Positions 10,928 through 22,984 of a stretch of DNA of 64,000 nucleotides are shown piece after piece. Both the position numbers and the translations under genes were made by a program. Numbering within the stretch: the stretch's first letter is position 1; every line of letters begins with the position of its first letter. The notes below the pieces were generated by a model. That model worked only from the letters and a program-made list of their open reading frames with translations, was not told where the DNA came from and ran no database searches. This stretch comes from Rhizomucor pusillus (taxonomy: Eukaryota; Mucoromycota; Mucoromycetes; Mucorales; Lichtheimiaceae), in assembly GCA_900175165.2 (NCBI GenBank), contig FWWN02000612.1, forward strand, positions 1-64,000, in the 5' to 3' direction.

Positions 10928-13095
10928 GTTTAAACGATTCGAAAATGAAAGAGGGAGATTTAGGGCAGTGGGGCCAAAGACGAAACTTGACCTGCCCGAA
11001 TTCAGAGCCCGAACCTTCCCAGTTTGGACAATGGTTGTGACGCGCTTTTTGTGGTTGTAAGTTTCCATTGAGCTTCTCAGTACACCTACGGATGGGGATT
11101 TAATGCATATATTTGGTGCATCGCGATGTAATTTTATAGATAGCTTTTGTAAATCCTGGAGCAAAGATCGCGCATGCAACAAAAGCACAGCAAAATGGCA
11201 TTTGTGCTACCAGCCATGCATGGCAATTTGACCTTCAATTGTTTGCTTTAGCAGACAAACACTAGGAGTAGCCTGCATGCTGGGCAGAGATATAGCTCGC
11301 AGCTCTTGCATACATGAAATATCTAAATAATTTTTTACTATACAATATATAACAGCAATTTCCTTTGTCCTTTATCGAGGACTTACGAAGTCGACTCCAG
11401 CTGTTCTTAACAACGAGCTTATACTGTGTGAAAAAGTATGTTTTTATGCTCCCCCGCCCTGAAAAATATCGGATCATCTCGATCATATTTTTGAAAATAT
11501 TTGCAATATTTCGGTTGCCGGTTCCTGATGCTTTGCTGTAGATAGATATTCTAGCCTTCCTTACCTTGAGTAGCCTGGCACGCTCATTATGATCAGCATA
11601 TGGAAGGTGTGCTACCAAGAAAGTATGTAGCTTTTGCCAATGAGAACGAAACGAAAGGAGTATCTGGATCGTTCACTTTTAAAATGTTGCTCATTGATTG
11701 TTTGTATGCTTGAGATACATTCAGCAACCCAAGGCCGGAAACACCTTAAAGACAACCATTTCCTCAAGTGAGACATGCTTAACTGCATCGCTGGCGAGTT
11801 TATTTGTATGAGCACCAATAAAAAAGGTGGATGCTCCATTTCAGTGATGATTGCACCCACTCACGGCCCTTAACTCTAATAACGTCAACGGTTTATTCGA
11901 GTCTTGAGTAGAAGTTTGAAGAAAGACGCAATGTCATTCGAGCCGAGTATCGTCGACTTTTAAACGGGTTTGGATCCACAGTATAAGTCCCAGATTATAC
12001 CTCGACCACAGAGTATCCAAATAAGGCGTGTGAAAGGGAACAAAGTGTCTACACACACAATGGATGCTGGTAGTTGGTCTTGCCAAAGTGGTCATGAGGA
12101 AATACTGGCAACACCTGCCATAGATGCGGCGTTTGAAATGGAAAGGCACAAGTTGCAATTGTTGGTCGCTTCCTGTTTTCCCTCGTACATGTACGGATGC
12201 GCCTAGAAGAACGTGACTCAATTTCCGGACTTCTTGTACGTATGGGGAAATATTGTCTTAGGTACCACATGGTATATCTATAGTACAAGTTGTCACGCGA
12301 ACGGAAGCGTTGGTTCTCTACTTTTGATTAAAAGCTAATATTACGTGCTTGCAACAATCGTTGATGCATGTAGGATTGTTACACTGTATGTAGCTGTAGC
12401 TACAGTGATGATGGTCACGTTGCAGACAAGGTGACGATGTATATCATTGGTTCTTTGCAAGATTTGGCTTTTCGATGCTGTGGTACATGACGCTTTTAAG
12501 CCGATTATCTGTATCTGGGAAGCAAATCTTATTTGAAATTATAGATAGGCGATCCTCTCACAGATATAAATGTACACATTTACCGTCAAAAAGAGCGTGT
12601 GAATCTAAAAGCGCAGTAAATATCTTTATCAGGACGAGATCAATATCTATTCCGGTTCGGTTATCCTGATGTTACTCAGAAGAAGAAATGTTGATTATTG
12701 ATTGCAGAGTTACCCAGGCCCGACCCGCCACGCCTACCTCTAGTATTCCCGTCACTGACAAACCTGGAAAGTTGCATGACAGGATCAGAGATAAGGTTCT
12801 ACTTCCAAAATGATAATGATGAGGATGTTACCTAACAAACATTGCCGCACAAAACACGATATCTTGTAAAGAAAAAAGGAGGTTCTCAGATATGAAAATA
12901 TGCGATCTATCACCATCTAGTCAGTAACCACAATACACCAACAATAGCGGGAGGATCCACCTGCGAATACGAATGCACACATGATATGGATCCTTGCGGA
13001 GTCGTGGGAAAGCTGCAGATTGCGGCCATTTAAAATGCACTAGCATTCGCAACTGGTAAAGCCCCTTGCTTTCCTCTTTTCTTGACTTTTTCAGT
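10928..13095. other. Gene-poor, AT-rich interval
   Basis: About 2.2 kb between the divergent eS30 and ornithine aminotransferase genes. Short random-looking ORFs on both strands (for example 11262-11618 minus, 11970-12206 plus) have no recognisable domains. I found no terminal repeats, transposase motifs or tRNA. Each end should carry a promoter. Confidence 0.5.
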
Positions 13096-14609
13096 ATGAA
13101 GTGCACTTCAAGCAAGCAAGCTATTGAATACGAGCATGGGCACAGTGCCCACAAGTAAGATCTATATCTACTCTTCCAAATGCAGCAGCACCAAGTATCG
13201 TCCTAATATGTATTCATGCAGCTACCATCCTCTGCCTGCCGTCTTTGCGAAAGCCCAAGGCGTCTGGGTGTGGGATCCAGAGGGTAACAAGTATATGGAT
13301 TTCTTGTCTGCCTACTCTGCCGTGAATCAAGGACACTGCCACCCCAAGATCGTAAAGGCTTTGTGTGATCAGGCTCAAACTTTGACTCTTTCCTCCCGAG
13401 CATTCTACAATGACGTGTTCGGCGCGTTTGCCAAATACGTCACGGAGTATTTTGGCTACGACATGGTTCTCCCGATGAACACCGGCGCTGAAGCTGTCGA
13501 GACGGCGATCAAGCTTGCGCGCAGATGGGGTTACGTCAAGAAGGGCATTCCGGAGAACCAAGCTATTGTCCTAAGCTGCGAGAACAACTTCCACGGCCGT
13601 ACTACGGGTGTCATCAGCATGAGTACTGATCCAGAATCCTACGGTGGATTCGGTCCTTACTTGCCTCTCGTTGGTCCCAACTGCGACGGTAAAAAGATTA
13701 GATACAACAATGTACAGGACCTTGCGGAAGTGCTGGAGACCCACGGAGATCGCGTGGCGGCTTTCCTCGTGGAACCTATCCAAGGCGAGGCTGGGTAAGG
13801 AGAGGAAAAAAAGCCAAATGCATGAACTCGGCGCAGAAAACCAGATATGGCAGGAACTCTTAACATGATTTGTGTTCTAGAATTATGGTTCCTGACGAGG
13901 GCTACTTGAAGCAGTGCTACGAGTTATGCAAGAAGCACAATGTTCTTTTTATTGCTGATGAAATTCAAACTGGACTGGGACGCACCGGCAAAATGCTATG
14001 CTCGGAACACGATAACTTCCGCCCTGACGTTGTTCTCCTGGGTAAAGCTCTTTCAGGAGGCGTATACCCTGTATCTGCCGTTTTGGCAGACCGCGACATT
14101 ATGCTCTGTATCAAGCCAGGCGAGCACGGATCAACATATGGCGGCAACCCGCTCGGATGCGCTGCTGCCATAGCTGCTTTGCAGGTCATCAAGGATGAAG
14201 ATCTAGTTGCCAAATCAGACAAGCTGGGAGAGATATTCCGCGAAGCATTGCGAAAGATCAAAAGCCCCATGCTGCAAACTGGTACGTAAACATCCAGAAG
14301 CGAGCGGTATTCAAAAGTTAGCTCAACCTTATCTAATCTTGGACTAACTTAGTACGCGGCCGCGGTCTCTTGAATGCTATCGTTATTGATGAGAGCAAAT
14401 CGGATAAGACAGCCTGGGAGGTGTGCCTTGTTCTTAAATCCCGTGGACTGTTAGCAAAGCCCACACACGTCAACATTATTCGATTGGCACCTCCGTTGGT
14501 GATTACAGAGCATGAATTGTTGGAGGGAGCAAGGATTATTGAGGAGACATTGAATGATATTGTGAATATGAAGAAGGAAGATATTCAGGCTATCGAGTCG
14601 CTCCAGTGA
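13096..14609 (+). CDS. car2: Ornithine aminotransferase
   Basis: Transfers the delta-amino group of L-ornithine to 2-oxoglutarate, giving glutamate semialdehyde and glutamate, using PLP; it links arginine breakdown to proline and glutamate. Four exons (13096-13154, 13222-13794, 13881-14281, 14353-14609) give 429 residues, the normal length. Visible hallmarks: SAHNYHPLP at the N-terminus, [63 protein letters not shown], the PLP-lysine segment LLGKALSGG, and [14 protein letters not shown] chose the ATG at 13096 because exon 1 then supplies the conserved AHN that precedes YHPLP; the longer read-through from 13124 runs through an intron. There is no mitochondrial presequence, so the enzyme is probably cytosolic, as in yeast Car2. 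Confidence 0.96.
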
Positions 14610-15332
14610 AACCAACAACGAATAAAATATCGATCGCTGTATACCTTTCGGAAAGGAAGCTGCGTTGGGACCGACCAGAAATGGGAAACTCCGATATCCT
14701 TACTAGCGGAAAAGGATGTTCTTGCTGACCACAATCCATGGTAGGCATGTGAATAGATTTTCAAAAGACACAGGATGATGATTCGACACCGTCGACTACG
14801 ACAGAGCGAATGATGTAGCGTATTTGTTGCCAAAAGGGCTATGCTGGCACACTCAATTTCCTTCGCAGCCTGAAAAGTTTGTTCGGTTTTGAGTTTGAAC
14901 GATTGGCTAGGTTGCTCGGGCATTTGATCTTCCAGTCAATCGAACAAAGTTTTACTGGAAGGACGAAGCAAGCAATTTGTTTGGTGAAGGTGAAAGAAGC
15001 GAAAGGTTTCTCCGAGAAAGCTCGATGGAAATGTATGCTTCTGACGAAATATCGGAAAGCGATAACACTTTTACCAGGTGTAATTGAGTAAACAGTAGTC
15101 GTCACGGGAGCTTGCGAAAACGTGGATGAAGAAAAAAGGGAAAGAGGATGGCACAAACGAGCCATTCAGGGGTAAGTGATTTTCAAGTCTTTGCTGGTGC
15201 TGCCCGGAAGAATCCGTGAGGGCCAGATCTGTCTTGGACGAAAAAAATTTTTTCTCTTGCCGCTGTATAAAAGATGCAGCTTTCCGCCGGCTCGATGTTC
15301 CTCCCTTTTTCTTCCTACCCCACTCCTTCGTA
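14610..15332. other. Intergenic with ADP/ATP carrier promoter
   Basis: Spacer of about 720 bp between two + strand genes. Its last 100 bp contain a TATA element and a CT-rich leader for the carrier gene. No additional gene is seen. Confidence 0.6.
15266..15273 (+). promoter_or_regulatory. TATA box of ADP/ATP carrier gene
   Basis: TATAAAAG lies 60 nt upstream of the ATG at 15333 and is followed by a CT-rich leader, the arrangement expected for a strongly expressed fungal gene. Confidence 0.6.
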
Positions 15333-16403
15333 ATGGCCGGTGAAAAGTCCCAAAACCAGTTCGTCATTGTAAGTCGCCCTATCATCAGCAATAAGATATG
15401 TTGCAGTGCAGCGAGAAACTCAACTGGTTGCTTGTCATCAGGACTTCCTTATGGGTGGTGTTTCCGCCGCCGTCTCCAAGACTGCTGCTGCCCCCATCGA
15501 GCGTATCAAGCTCTTGATCCAAAACCAGGACGAAATGATCAAGCAGGGCCGTCTTGCTACCCCCTACAAGGGTATTGGCGACTGCTTTGCCCGTACCATG
15601 AAGGATGAAGGTCTCATCTCCTTCTGGCGTGGTAACACTGCCAACATCATCCGTTACTTCCCCACCCAGGCCTTGAACTTCGCCTTCAAGGACAAGTTCA
15701 AGCGCATGTTCAACAAGGACAAGAACAAGGACGGTTACTGGGCCTGGTTTGCCGGTAACTTGGCTTCCGGTGGTGCCGCTGGTGCCTCTTCCCTCTTCTG
15801 TAAGTATAAGTTCTTGTTTTCTTGTTTTGATCGGAGAAAGGAGGGGAGCCCTGTAGTCTAATTTTAATTTGTTTTCCAGTCGTCTACTCCCTTGACTACG
15901 CTCGTACCCGTCTTGCCAACGACGCCAAGGCTGCCAAGGGCGGTGGAGAGCGCCAGTTCAACGGTCTCATTGACGTCTACCGCAAGACCCTCGCCTCCGA
16001 TGGTATTGCCGGTTTGTACCGTGGTTTCACCATCTCCTGCGTTGGTATCGTCGTCTACCGTGGTTTGTACTTCGGTATGTACGACTCCCTCAAGCCCGTC
16101 CTCCCCGAGAGCCTCCAGAAGAACTTCTTGGCTTCCTTCTTGCTTGGCTGGGCTGTTACCACTGGTGCTGGTTTGGCTTCCTACCCCATCGACACTGTCC
16201 GTCGTCGTATGATGATGACCTCTGGTGCTGCCGTCAAGTACGACTCCTCTATCCACGCCTTCAAGGAGATCATTGCCAAGGAAGGTACCAAGTCTCTCTT
16301 CAAGGGTGCTGGTGCCAACATTCTCCGTGCCATTGCTGGTGCTGGTGTCTTGTCTGGTTACGATCAGCTCCAAATGCTCCTCTTCGGCAAGAAGTTCAAG
16401 TAA
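15333..16403 (+). CDS. aac: Mitochondrial ADP/ATP carrier
   Basis: Exchanges cytosolic ADP for matrix ATP across the mitochondrial inner membrane; member of the six-helix mitochondrial carrier family. Three exons (15333-15368, 15442-15799, 15880-16403) give 305 residues. The three carrier repeats are visible through their P-x-[DE]-x-x-[KR] signatures: [25 protein letters not shown] (Ser in place of Pro, normal for this carrier) and [12 protein letters not shown]. The RRRMMM signature near residue 240 is specific for ADP/ATP carriers. The codons are strongly biased toward C-ending forms (GCC, GTC, AAC, CTC, TAC), unlike most neighbours, which fits very high expression; this bias also creates a long spurious antisense ORF. 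Confidence 0.97.
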
Positions 16404-17793
16404 ATACCTTACCCGCCGCCTTCTACTGCTGTATCATAGATGTTATGGAAGTTTACAACTTGAAGAGAAAAAAAAGTTATTCGAACGAGGACTTTTTTTT
16501 GTTGAATCAACAATTATCTTCGTCTCTTTCTTCCTCTTTTTGTGTGTGCGTATGTGTTTGTACCTGAAAACGACAGGGTTGACCATGTGATCCTGGCTTT
16601 ATTTTAACGTCATTCGGCCCTTTTCCTTTTCCGGTTCCCAAAAATTCCTGTGAGAGATGGATGACCAGATGACTGGATACTTATCACCACTCTTTCATTT
16701 CAACTTGCTTGCTTGCTTGTTGCTATACACGCACATATGATGTATCTCGGATACACACGCATGTCATATGCTCTCCATGCATGTCCGCTCGGATTTGCGG
16801 TTTACCCCAGAAAACTATCATCTCGGGCACTGTACAACGAAGCATATTTTCCACTGCACAGCCAGTCTAGCTGCCTCGACCTTTCATGCTACATGGTAAT
16901 ATTCTGCAACTAACAGTGTTGCATCAGACCTTTCTTTTCATCTAGCATATACCATTCTCTGCCAGCAAGTATCGCCCCTTCGGAGACTCTTTCTGATGGT
17001 AGCACGCGTGAGTTCTTGTGGACACACACTGCATACAACATATATCTTTTCTTGCTCTTTTCATCTGAACATTAACATGTCTCATCAAGTAACAATTGTA
17101 AGTAAAGCATCTAATTGGGAACCTTTTAATAAAAATAGGCATTCTTTCAATCATGAGAAGAAAAATCATGTACTCAAAATGACGACAGATTTACAGCTGA
17201 GAATCTCAAGATATAATCAGGAGATGTTGAGTAAATATGTATACACTCCCATCATTCGTCAAGGAAGAAGAAGGCACGAAGATTGGCCTTCGGTACAGCA
17301 TGCAGTGTATGTTGTCAGTAGTGCACGGAAAACTTGCAGGACTTGTGCAACCCGCTGCCGTGCACTGCGTAAATTGTTAGTAACAGACAGTGAGCAGCGA
17401 GAGAGATATGGGGTGATGATTTTTTTTTTTTTTTTGCAGCGTTTTTCTACAATCCATCATCGTAATTAGATTTCGAGCGACAGGTGTAGAGAGGAGGGAG
17501 AGATAGAGAGAGGAAAGAGAGGAATCGAACCAAAAAGATATCGTGACCAGGAAAAATTGCCAGTGCTACCTACCATACCTTTTTTCCCTTCTTCACAGCT
17601 GTGTCAAGACGAGACCCTTTCTGACCGAATCGCCAAACCATACAGCGATCAATCAACTAGCCAAAAACTCACCTTATTCTCTTGCAACCCATTACTGTAT
17701 CTAACTGTGTGGCATCGCATAGCATACTTATCCGTAATCTGCCAATAGCCGCTCCGCCCTTGTACCTAGATCGGCACTGTAGCTTTCGTTTCA
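16404..17793. other. Intergenic interval
   Basis: About 1.4 kb between two + strand genes. Holds the 3' end of the carrier gene, a T-rich tract near 17420 and, toward 17794, the promoter of the GATA-finger gene. A 157-codon frame at 16996-17469 has no domain and random-looking composition. I see no supported gene. Confidence 0.5.
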
Positions 17794-19725
17794 ATGACGT
17801 CCACCAGAAGGTCGAGGGCCAACAGTGAGAATTCAGCAGCTGCCAGTGTCCGGCATGGGTAAATCATATCGAATCGCTGGGAGGATCTATGCGTAAGCTG
17901 AGGAACTTGCTTGCAGGCACACGGTTCCCGAGGTGTTTCAACACTACCCATTCCCGACGACTCAGAGTAGTGCCAGCAATAGACTGGAAATCCGTTTTCT
18001 CGGCGTGGCCTCGCTGGATTTCTGCAATGCTGCGTTTTATCAAGTTTCAGAAACAGCTTCTCCTGGACAGCAGCAGGAAGATGATAGTACTAGCAAGACT
18101 GCAGCGATAGCTACTACTCCAGAGAGCTTTATGTATCTAGCAGCAGCAACTGCAGACTTGCCGCCCAAGAAGAGGAGGCGCGAACGGGTGCTTCGCCACG
18201 ATGTGATATTCTGTCTGAATCCATCGGCTGTTGATGCTTCTGTCCCTGATCCTGATCTTGCATATTACATTTTCCCTCACGACGCAGTTGTTGAAGCCGT
18301 TAATGAAGCATCGCCGTTTGAGGTAAACCAACTCGATTCATTCTTTCTTTCTCTCTCCCTCTCATGTTCTCCGTTACTTGGGAGATAACACAACCATCAA
18401 TTATCCAGATTATATTTTCCTTCCACGCAACAAGAAGCGAAATGTCCTCAGAAGATGATCCTGACGAGCCTCAGAAATACATGCGTCGGCGGTCGACCGA
18501 GGCAGTACTTCGGTGTTCATTGTTTGAGTCTCACGATATTGTAAGTATGAGGATAACCGGCGCCTCCCGCGGCTTGTTCCTATCCATCAAGCAGACTGTA
18601 TCTGGATTTGAGACTACGTGCCGCAAGATGATGCAACTGGTAAACATCGCCCCCAAACCTTCCCAGGGCTCTTCTTTGCTCGTTTACTAAATGACAAGCG
18701 ATGTATACAAATATTATAAAGATGAGGCGCCATTCAGAACAAATGGCAGATCAGAGATTCTTGGATATCATGCATACCAGCACCAGCAGCAACAGCAATA
18801 TTAATCAGTTATCGGATACCCAAACGACAACAGCAACTACGGTCAGTGTCTCTAGTCATACCCATCACCACCTTCACGATAACAGTGGTGGCCATTCATG
18901 TGAAAACAACGATGACCGCGAGATGGTCCTGGATGAAGGTATTACTCGATGATCTGATTCTTACACTGCGTTCTTGCTGAAACGCTGGAAACAAAAGAAC
19001 CCGCGAATGGTTTATCTGCTGAAAGCTCGTCTACCCGATCATCGGCGGCGGCAGCAGCAGCAGCAGCTGGTTTGTGCGGACCCAGCTCTTCTTCGACTCG
19101 CGGCACTGGTGGTGCGACAGCGAGCGCAGGAGTAGCAACAAATTGTAGTAGCAGCAGTGGCAGCAATGTTCGGAAATGTTTGTACTGTGGGTCAAAAAGT
19201 ACACCCATGTGGCGACGAGGTCCTCAGGGTGCAGGCACCCTATGCAACGCGTGCGGCGTAAAGTGGAAACACGGAAAAATTCTCAATGGTAACAACGGTA
19301 ATGCTTTTGAATATTCCAGCAACAGCGGCGGTGGCAGCAGGGAAAGAACAGTAAAGACAGAGAAAAAAGGAAGAAAAAGGGTATCCAGCGGTGGTGGGCA
19401 AAGAGCAGGGCGGCGAGTATCAAGGAGCAGCAACCGGAAATCATCCACCAAAATGACGACAGATGATGATATGGAGACGGCAACTCAAAGCTTAAGCTTG
19501 CACGATCGTGATACCAGTGAGTTTGCCGCTATTGAACCGCACAGTTTCTCCTCCTCCATTTCTGGATCGTACAGCCCCGTTGAATCTTCGCCCAGTTCAT
19601 CGCCACCACCTTTATCAGCTGCGCAGGAACAACTCATTGAAAAATTCGGACTGGATGATACCTCATTCCCCTTACCAGATGCTGTTGAAGCAGCAACGGT
19701 TTTGACGCTGCTCAAACGTAGCTAA
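17794..19725 (+). CDS. GATA-type zinc finger protein
   Basis: Five exons (17794-17858, 17917-18322, 18409-18639, 18722-18938, 18998-19725), about 548 residues. One GATA finger near residue 385: [20 protein letters not shown] then [15 protein letters not shown], that is C-x2-C-x18-C-x2-C, the 18-residue loop class seen in plant GATA and some fungal light or chromatin regulators rather than the C-x17-C nitrogen regulators. The region before it (residues about 40-260) is folded-looking: [20 protein letters not shown], then [11 protein letters not shown] and [10 protein letters not shown] do not recognise it. A Ser-rich and Ala-rich linker precedes the finger, and a basic [10 protein letters not shown] patch follows it. 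A GTAAGT at 18541 could start an additional in-frame 54-nt intron. It probably binds GATA-core DNA; its targets are unknown. Confidence 0.85.
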
Positions 19726-19727
19726 TT

Positions 19728-19764
<37 letters not shown>

Positions 19765-19765
19765 C
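19728..19765. repeat. (ACA)n microsatellite after the GATA-protein stop
   Basis: About twelve uninterrupted ACA units begin two bases after the stop codon of the GATA-finger gene, in its 3' untranslated region. Confidence 0.85.
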
Positions 19766-20109
19766 GATGTAGATCTTAAAGGCGAAGCATTTATACTCTC
19801 CTAACGTCCCCGTGATATTATCGAACAACCCGCCTGCCAAGTATATCGACGATCTATATCTTTCCTCTCTTTCCTTTGATTTTTCTATATATCCTCTGAT
19901 TTCTTGGTTTTTATCTTTTTTGCGATTTTTGGCTGCCCAATGCATGCGCTTTGGAGAAGGTTGCACGAGCGACCAAATAGGGCGCTTTGTCGGGCACTGA
20001 AAGCATGCTGGATCCGTGACGATTGCCCACAACCAGAGTCTCCCTTTTGCTATAGGATTCGTTACACTGCACAACCGCTCTTTCTGCACAAACACACACT
20101 CTCTCGTCG

Positions 20110-21364
20110 ATGCATGCCAGAGATTTAAAATACATCAAAGAAGTATGGGCAGACAACCTCGAGGAGGAAATGGCATACCTCCGCGACCTCGTAGAAGAAT
20201 ACCCATACCTCGCCATGGTACGCAAAAGACACTGCATAGGTTACTTTGAAGACAAGTAGAGTAATGAATGTCTTTTTCTCTGCACTGTAATGTACAGGAC
20301 ACAGAATTTCCGGGCGTTGTAGCGCGACCGATTGGCCAGTTTCGAACGTCGTCTGATTATCACTATCAAACGCTGCGATGCAACGTGGACTTGTTAAAGA
20401 TTATACAGCTCGGCGTGACCTTTGCTGACGAACACGGCAATCTGCCGCGCAATGTATGCACCTGGCAGTTCAACTTCAAGTTCAACTTGGCGTACGTTTT
20501 GGCCGCTTTTCAATTTGTTCAAATGTGGTGATATACCTCACACCCCATTGTATCTAGGGACGATATGTACGCGCAGGACTCTATTGATTTGTTGACGAAC
20601 TCTGGAATCGATTTCAAAAAGCACGAAGAGTACGGCATCGATGTGGAACACTTTGGCGAGCTGTTGATCAGCTCTGGATTCGTATTGCTGGATGATGTGA
20701 AATGGATTTCATTCCACAGGTATGAACTGCTGGAATGTACTACATGCGCTACCTTTTCTTATGCATCATCCCTAGCGGTTACGACTTTGGCTACCTCCTC
20801 AAGATCCTTACATGTTCACCCATGCCCGCCGATGAAAGTGATTTTTTTGACCTCCTTCGACTTTATTTTCCGTGCATATACGACATAAAATATTTAATGA
20901 GGAGTTGTAAAAACCTTAAAGGAGGTTTACAAGATATTGCAGATGATTTACAGGTATTTATCGCTGTGGAAACGGACATAGAGAAGCAGACAGAGAGTTA
21001 TATATGCATGCTGACACACTCATAACATTGCAGGTTGCAAGGATCGGACCACAACATCAGGCCGGTAGTGATAGTTTACTGACATGCACCACATTCTTCA
21101 AAATGCGACAAATGTTCTTTGACGATCGAATTGACGATCAAAAATACCTGTAAGTAAAAAAAAATATATCGGTTTAGGTATGACGAGTTACTTAGCGCTG
21201 TATTTAGTGGATACCTTTACGGACTGCGAAGTAGTCCAAACTCAATACAATCCCTAACTAATGCCACAAATAACCTGTCCCTCAACTCATCGACCGGCAG
21301 CTTATTAAGTGATGGAATGGTAAATGGAAGGACAGCAGTTGCAAATGGATCCAACAAAGCATAG
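20110..21364 (+). CDS. caf1: CCR4-NOT deadenylase subunit Caf1/Pop2
   Basis: 3'-5' exoribonuclease that shortens mRNA poly(A) tails within the CCR4-NOT complex, in the cytoplasm. Six exons (20110-20217, 20298-20491, 20558-20719, 20776-20953, 21034-21149, 21208-21364) give 304 residues. The DEDDh catalytic set is present: MDTEFPG (Asp37, Glu39), SGYDFGYLL, and the [10 protein letters not shown] segment with its His and Asp. Family-typical [18 protein letters not shown] opens the protein and [10 protein letters not shown] is intact. The last 40 residues are a Ser/Asn-rich tail beyond the fold. It converges on the MDH gene, with 112 bp between the stop codons. Confidence 0.97.
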
Positions 21365-21476
21365 TAAAGAAAAAGATAAAAAATAAAAAACATTCTTTCT
21401 AAAAAAGGTAGCACGTGCGTCCTTAGCAACTATGATGGTATTGTAAAAAAAATGAATGGTTATTGTACAAAAGAGA

Positions 21477-22672
21477 TTACAGCTTGGATTCTGCAACAAA
21501 GGAGACGCCCTTGGCAATGTTGCCCTTGAGCTCTGAGGATGCAGCCTTGAAAAGCTTTTCTTCGAATGCAGAGAGTTTACCGATAGGCAAAAACTTTTCG
21601 ACGCCATTGGGACCGAGTTTGACAGGCACCGAGAAATAATCGACGTTGCCTACGACGGACTTGACGGCTTGAGCGGCAGCCTTGTCAGCATCGAGGTGGA
21701 CGTATGTACATTCAACGATCTCCTTGTTCTTGTGGAGGGCAGCGTCGATGACGTTAATAGCAAAGCGAGCGCCTGCGTAGGCCATGGAAAGGGTAGCGCT
21801 GCCAGCGCCGTCCTTTGCCTTGACAACCTCGTCGCCGCCAAACTGGATACGGTGGGTGACCTTTTCGATCTGGTCCTGGGACAGTTTTCCTGTACCGGGA
21901 ACTTGAGAAAGCAATGGAAGAATGGTCACACCGCTGTGTCCACCAACAACGGGCACGCGAAGCTGGCTTGGTTCGGCGCCGATCAATTCAGAGACGAACG
22001 TGGATGCACGGACAATATCGAGTGTGGTGACGCCAAAGATTCTATTGGGGGGAAAGTTGAGTCTGCAACAACAATCACGTGTATCATATGCACATGAAAT
22101 ATACCTTCTGGGATCATATACATTGAACTTTTTGAACACCTCGGCGACGATAGGCACCGTAGAGTTGACAGGGTTTGAAATAATGCACATGAACGCTTTG
22201 GGTGCGAATTTGGCGGCAGCGGTCGCCAGATCGCGCACAATGCCTGCATTGATCTTGAACAGGTCGTCGCGAGTCATGCCCGGTTTGCGCGGCACGCCGG
22301 CAGGAATAACGACTGTGGAACATGCGTTAGTAGAAAAAAAAACCTCGACCCACAGTTCCTATGCGTGTATTGACCAACTGCAGAGTCCTTGATAGCTTCC
22401 TCGAGCTGTGCGGGTCCAACGTGGCCAGTGACCTTGGATTTTGTATTGATATGGCTATTGATAACAGCAAAAGTGTCAATGATACTCGCCCGCCCGCGCG
22501 ACCCGCTCGCCTGGTAGCTTTTATGCAATATTTACCTCAAGTCAGCAGCGACGCCTGGGGTGTTGACGATATCGTAAAGCGACAAATGCGTGATAAGCTC
22601 GGATTGCTTCAGAAGCAGCGAGAGAGGCTGGCCGATACCACCAGCAGCACCGCACACACAGACTTTGACCAT
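21477..22672 (-). CDS. Malate dehydrogenase, probably peroxisomal (PTS1)
   Basis: NAD-dependent interconversion of malate and oxaloacetate. Four exons (22536-22672, 22375-22454, 22105-22312, 21477-22041) give 329 residues. Visible are the Rossmann start [20 protein letters not shown], the active-site loop [30 protein letters not shown], and the catalytic-histidine segment [15 protein letters not shown]. The protein begins directly at the Rossmann fold, so there is no mitochondrial presequence, and it ends in ...ESKL, a canonical type 1 peroxisomal targeting signal. This points to the peroxisomal isoform used for NADH shuttling in beta-oxidation or the glyoxylate cycle. In the third intron I chose the acceptor CAATAG because it gives [12 protein letters not shown], matching the family; the earlier TTGCAG would add extra residues. 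Confidence 0.95.
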
Positions 22673-22984
22673 GGCTTTAATAATAATATTGTTTCTAGTA
22701 GTAGAACAAAAGAAAAAAGGAAGAATAAGGGAATTTCGGCTTTGTCAAAGGCTATTACCAAGAAATCGACTCCGCTGGCCCAGGTGGGAACGTGGAGACG
22801 ACCACGACATGTGAATGAATGAACGAACGGACTTTGTCTGCTGATCCTCTCAATCGCTACTGATACAGAGGATTACTTTCCGGATATAGCCGGTCCACAG
22901 TTTAATGTGTTTTTATCTCTCTTTCAATAGAGTAGTAGTATAAAACATGTAGGAAACAAGTATGGGGGTTGGGTGGAGGAGCTT

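Noticed and set aside
11262..12300. ORFs on both strands that could be transposon remnants
   Set aside because: No reverse transcriptase or transposase motifs, terminal repeats or target-site duplications could be seen.
15864..16373. 169-codon minus-strand ORF opposite the ADP/ATP carrier
   Set aside because: It arises from the strong C-ending codon bias of the carrier on the other strand; the protein is repetitive Gly/Thr/Val with no domain.
16996..17469. 157-codon + strand ORF
   Set aside because: Random composition ending in a poly-T translated as Phe; no conserved motif or plausible exon structure.
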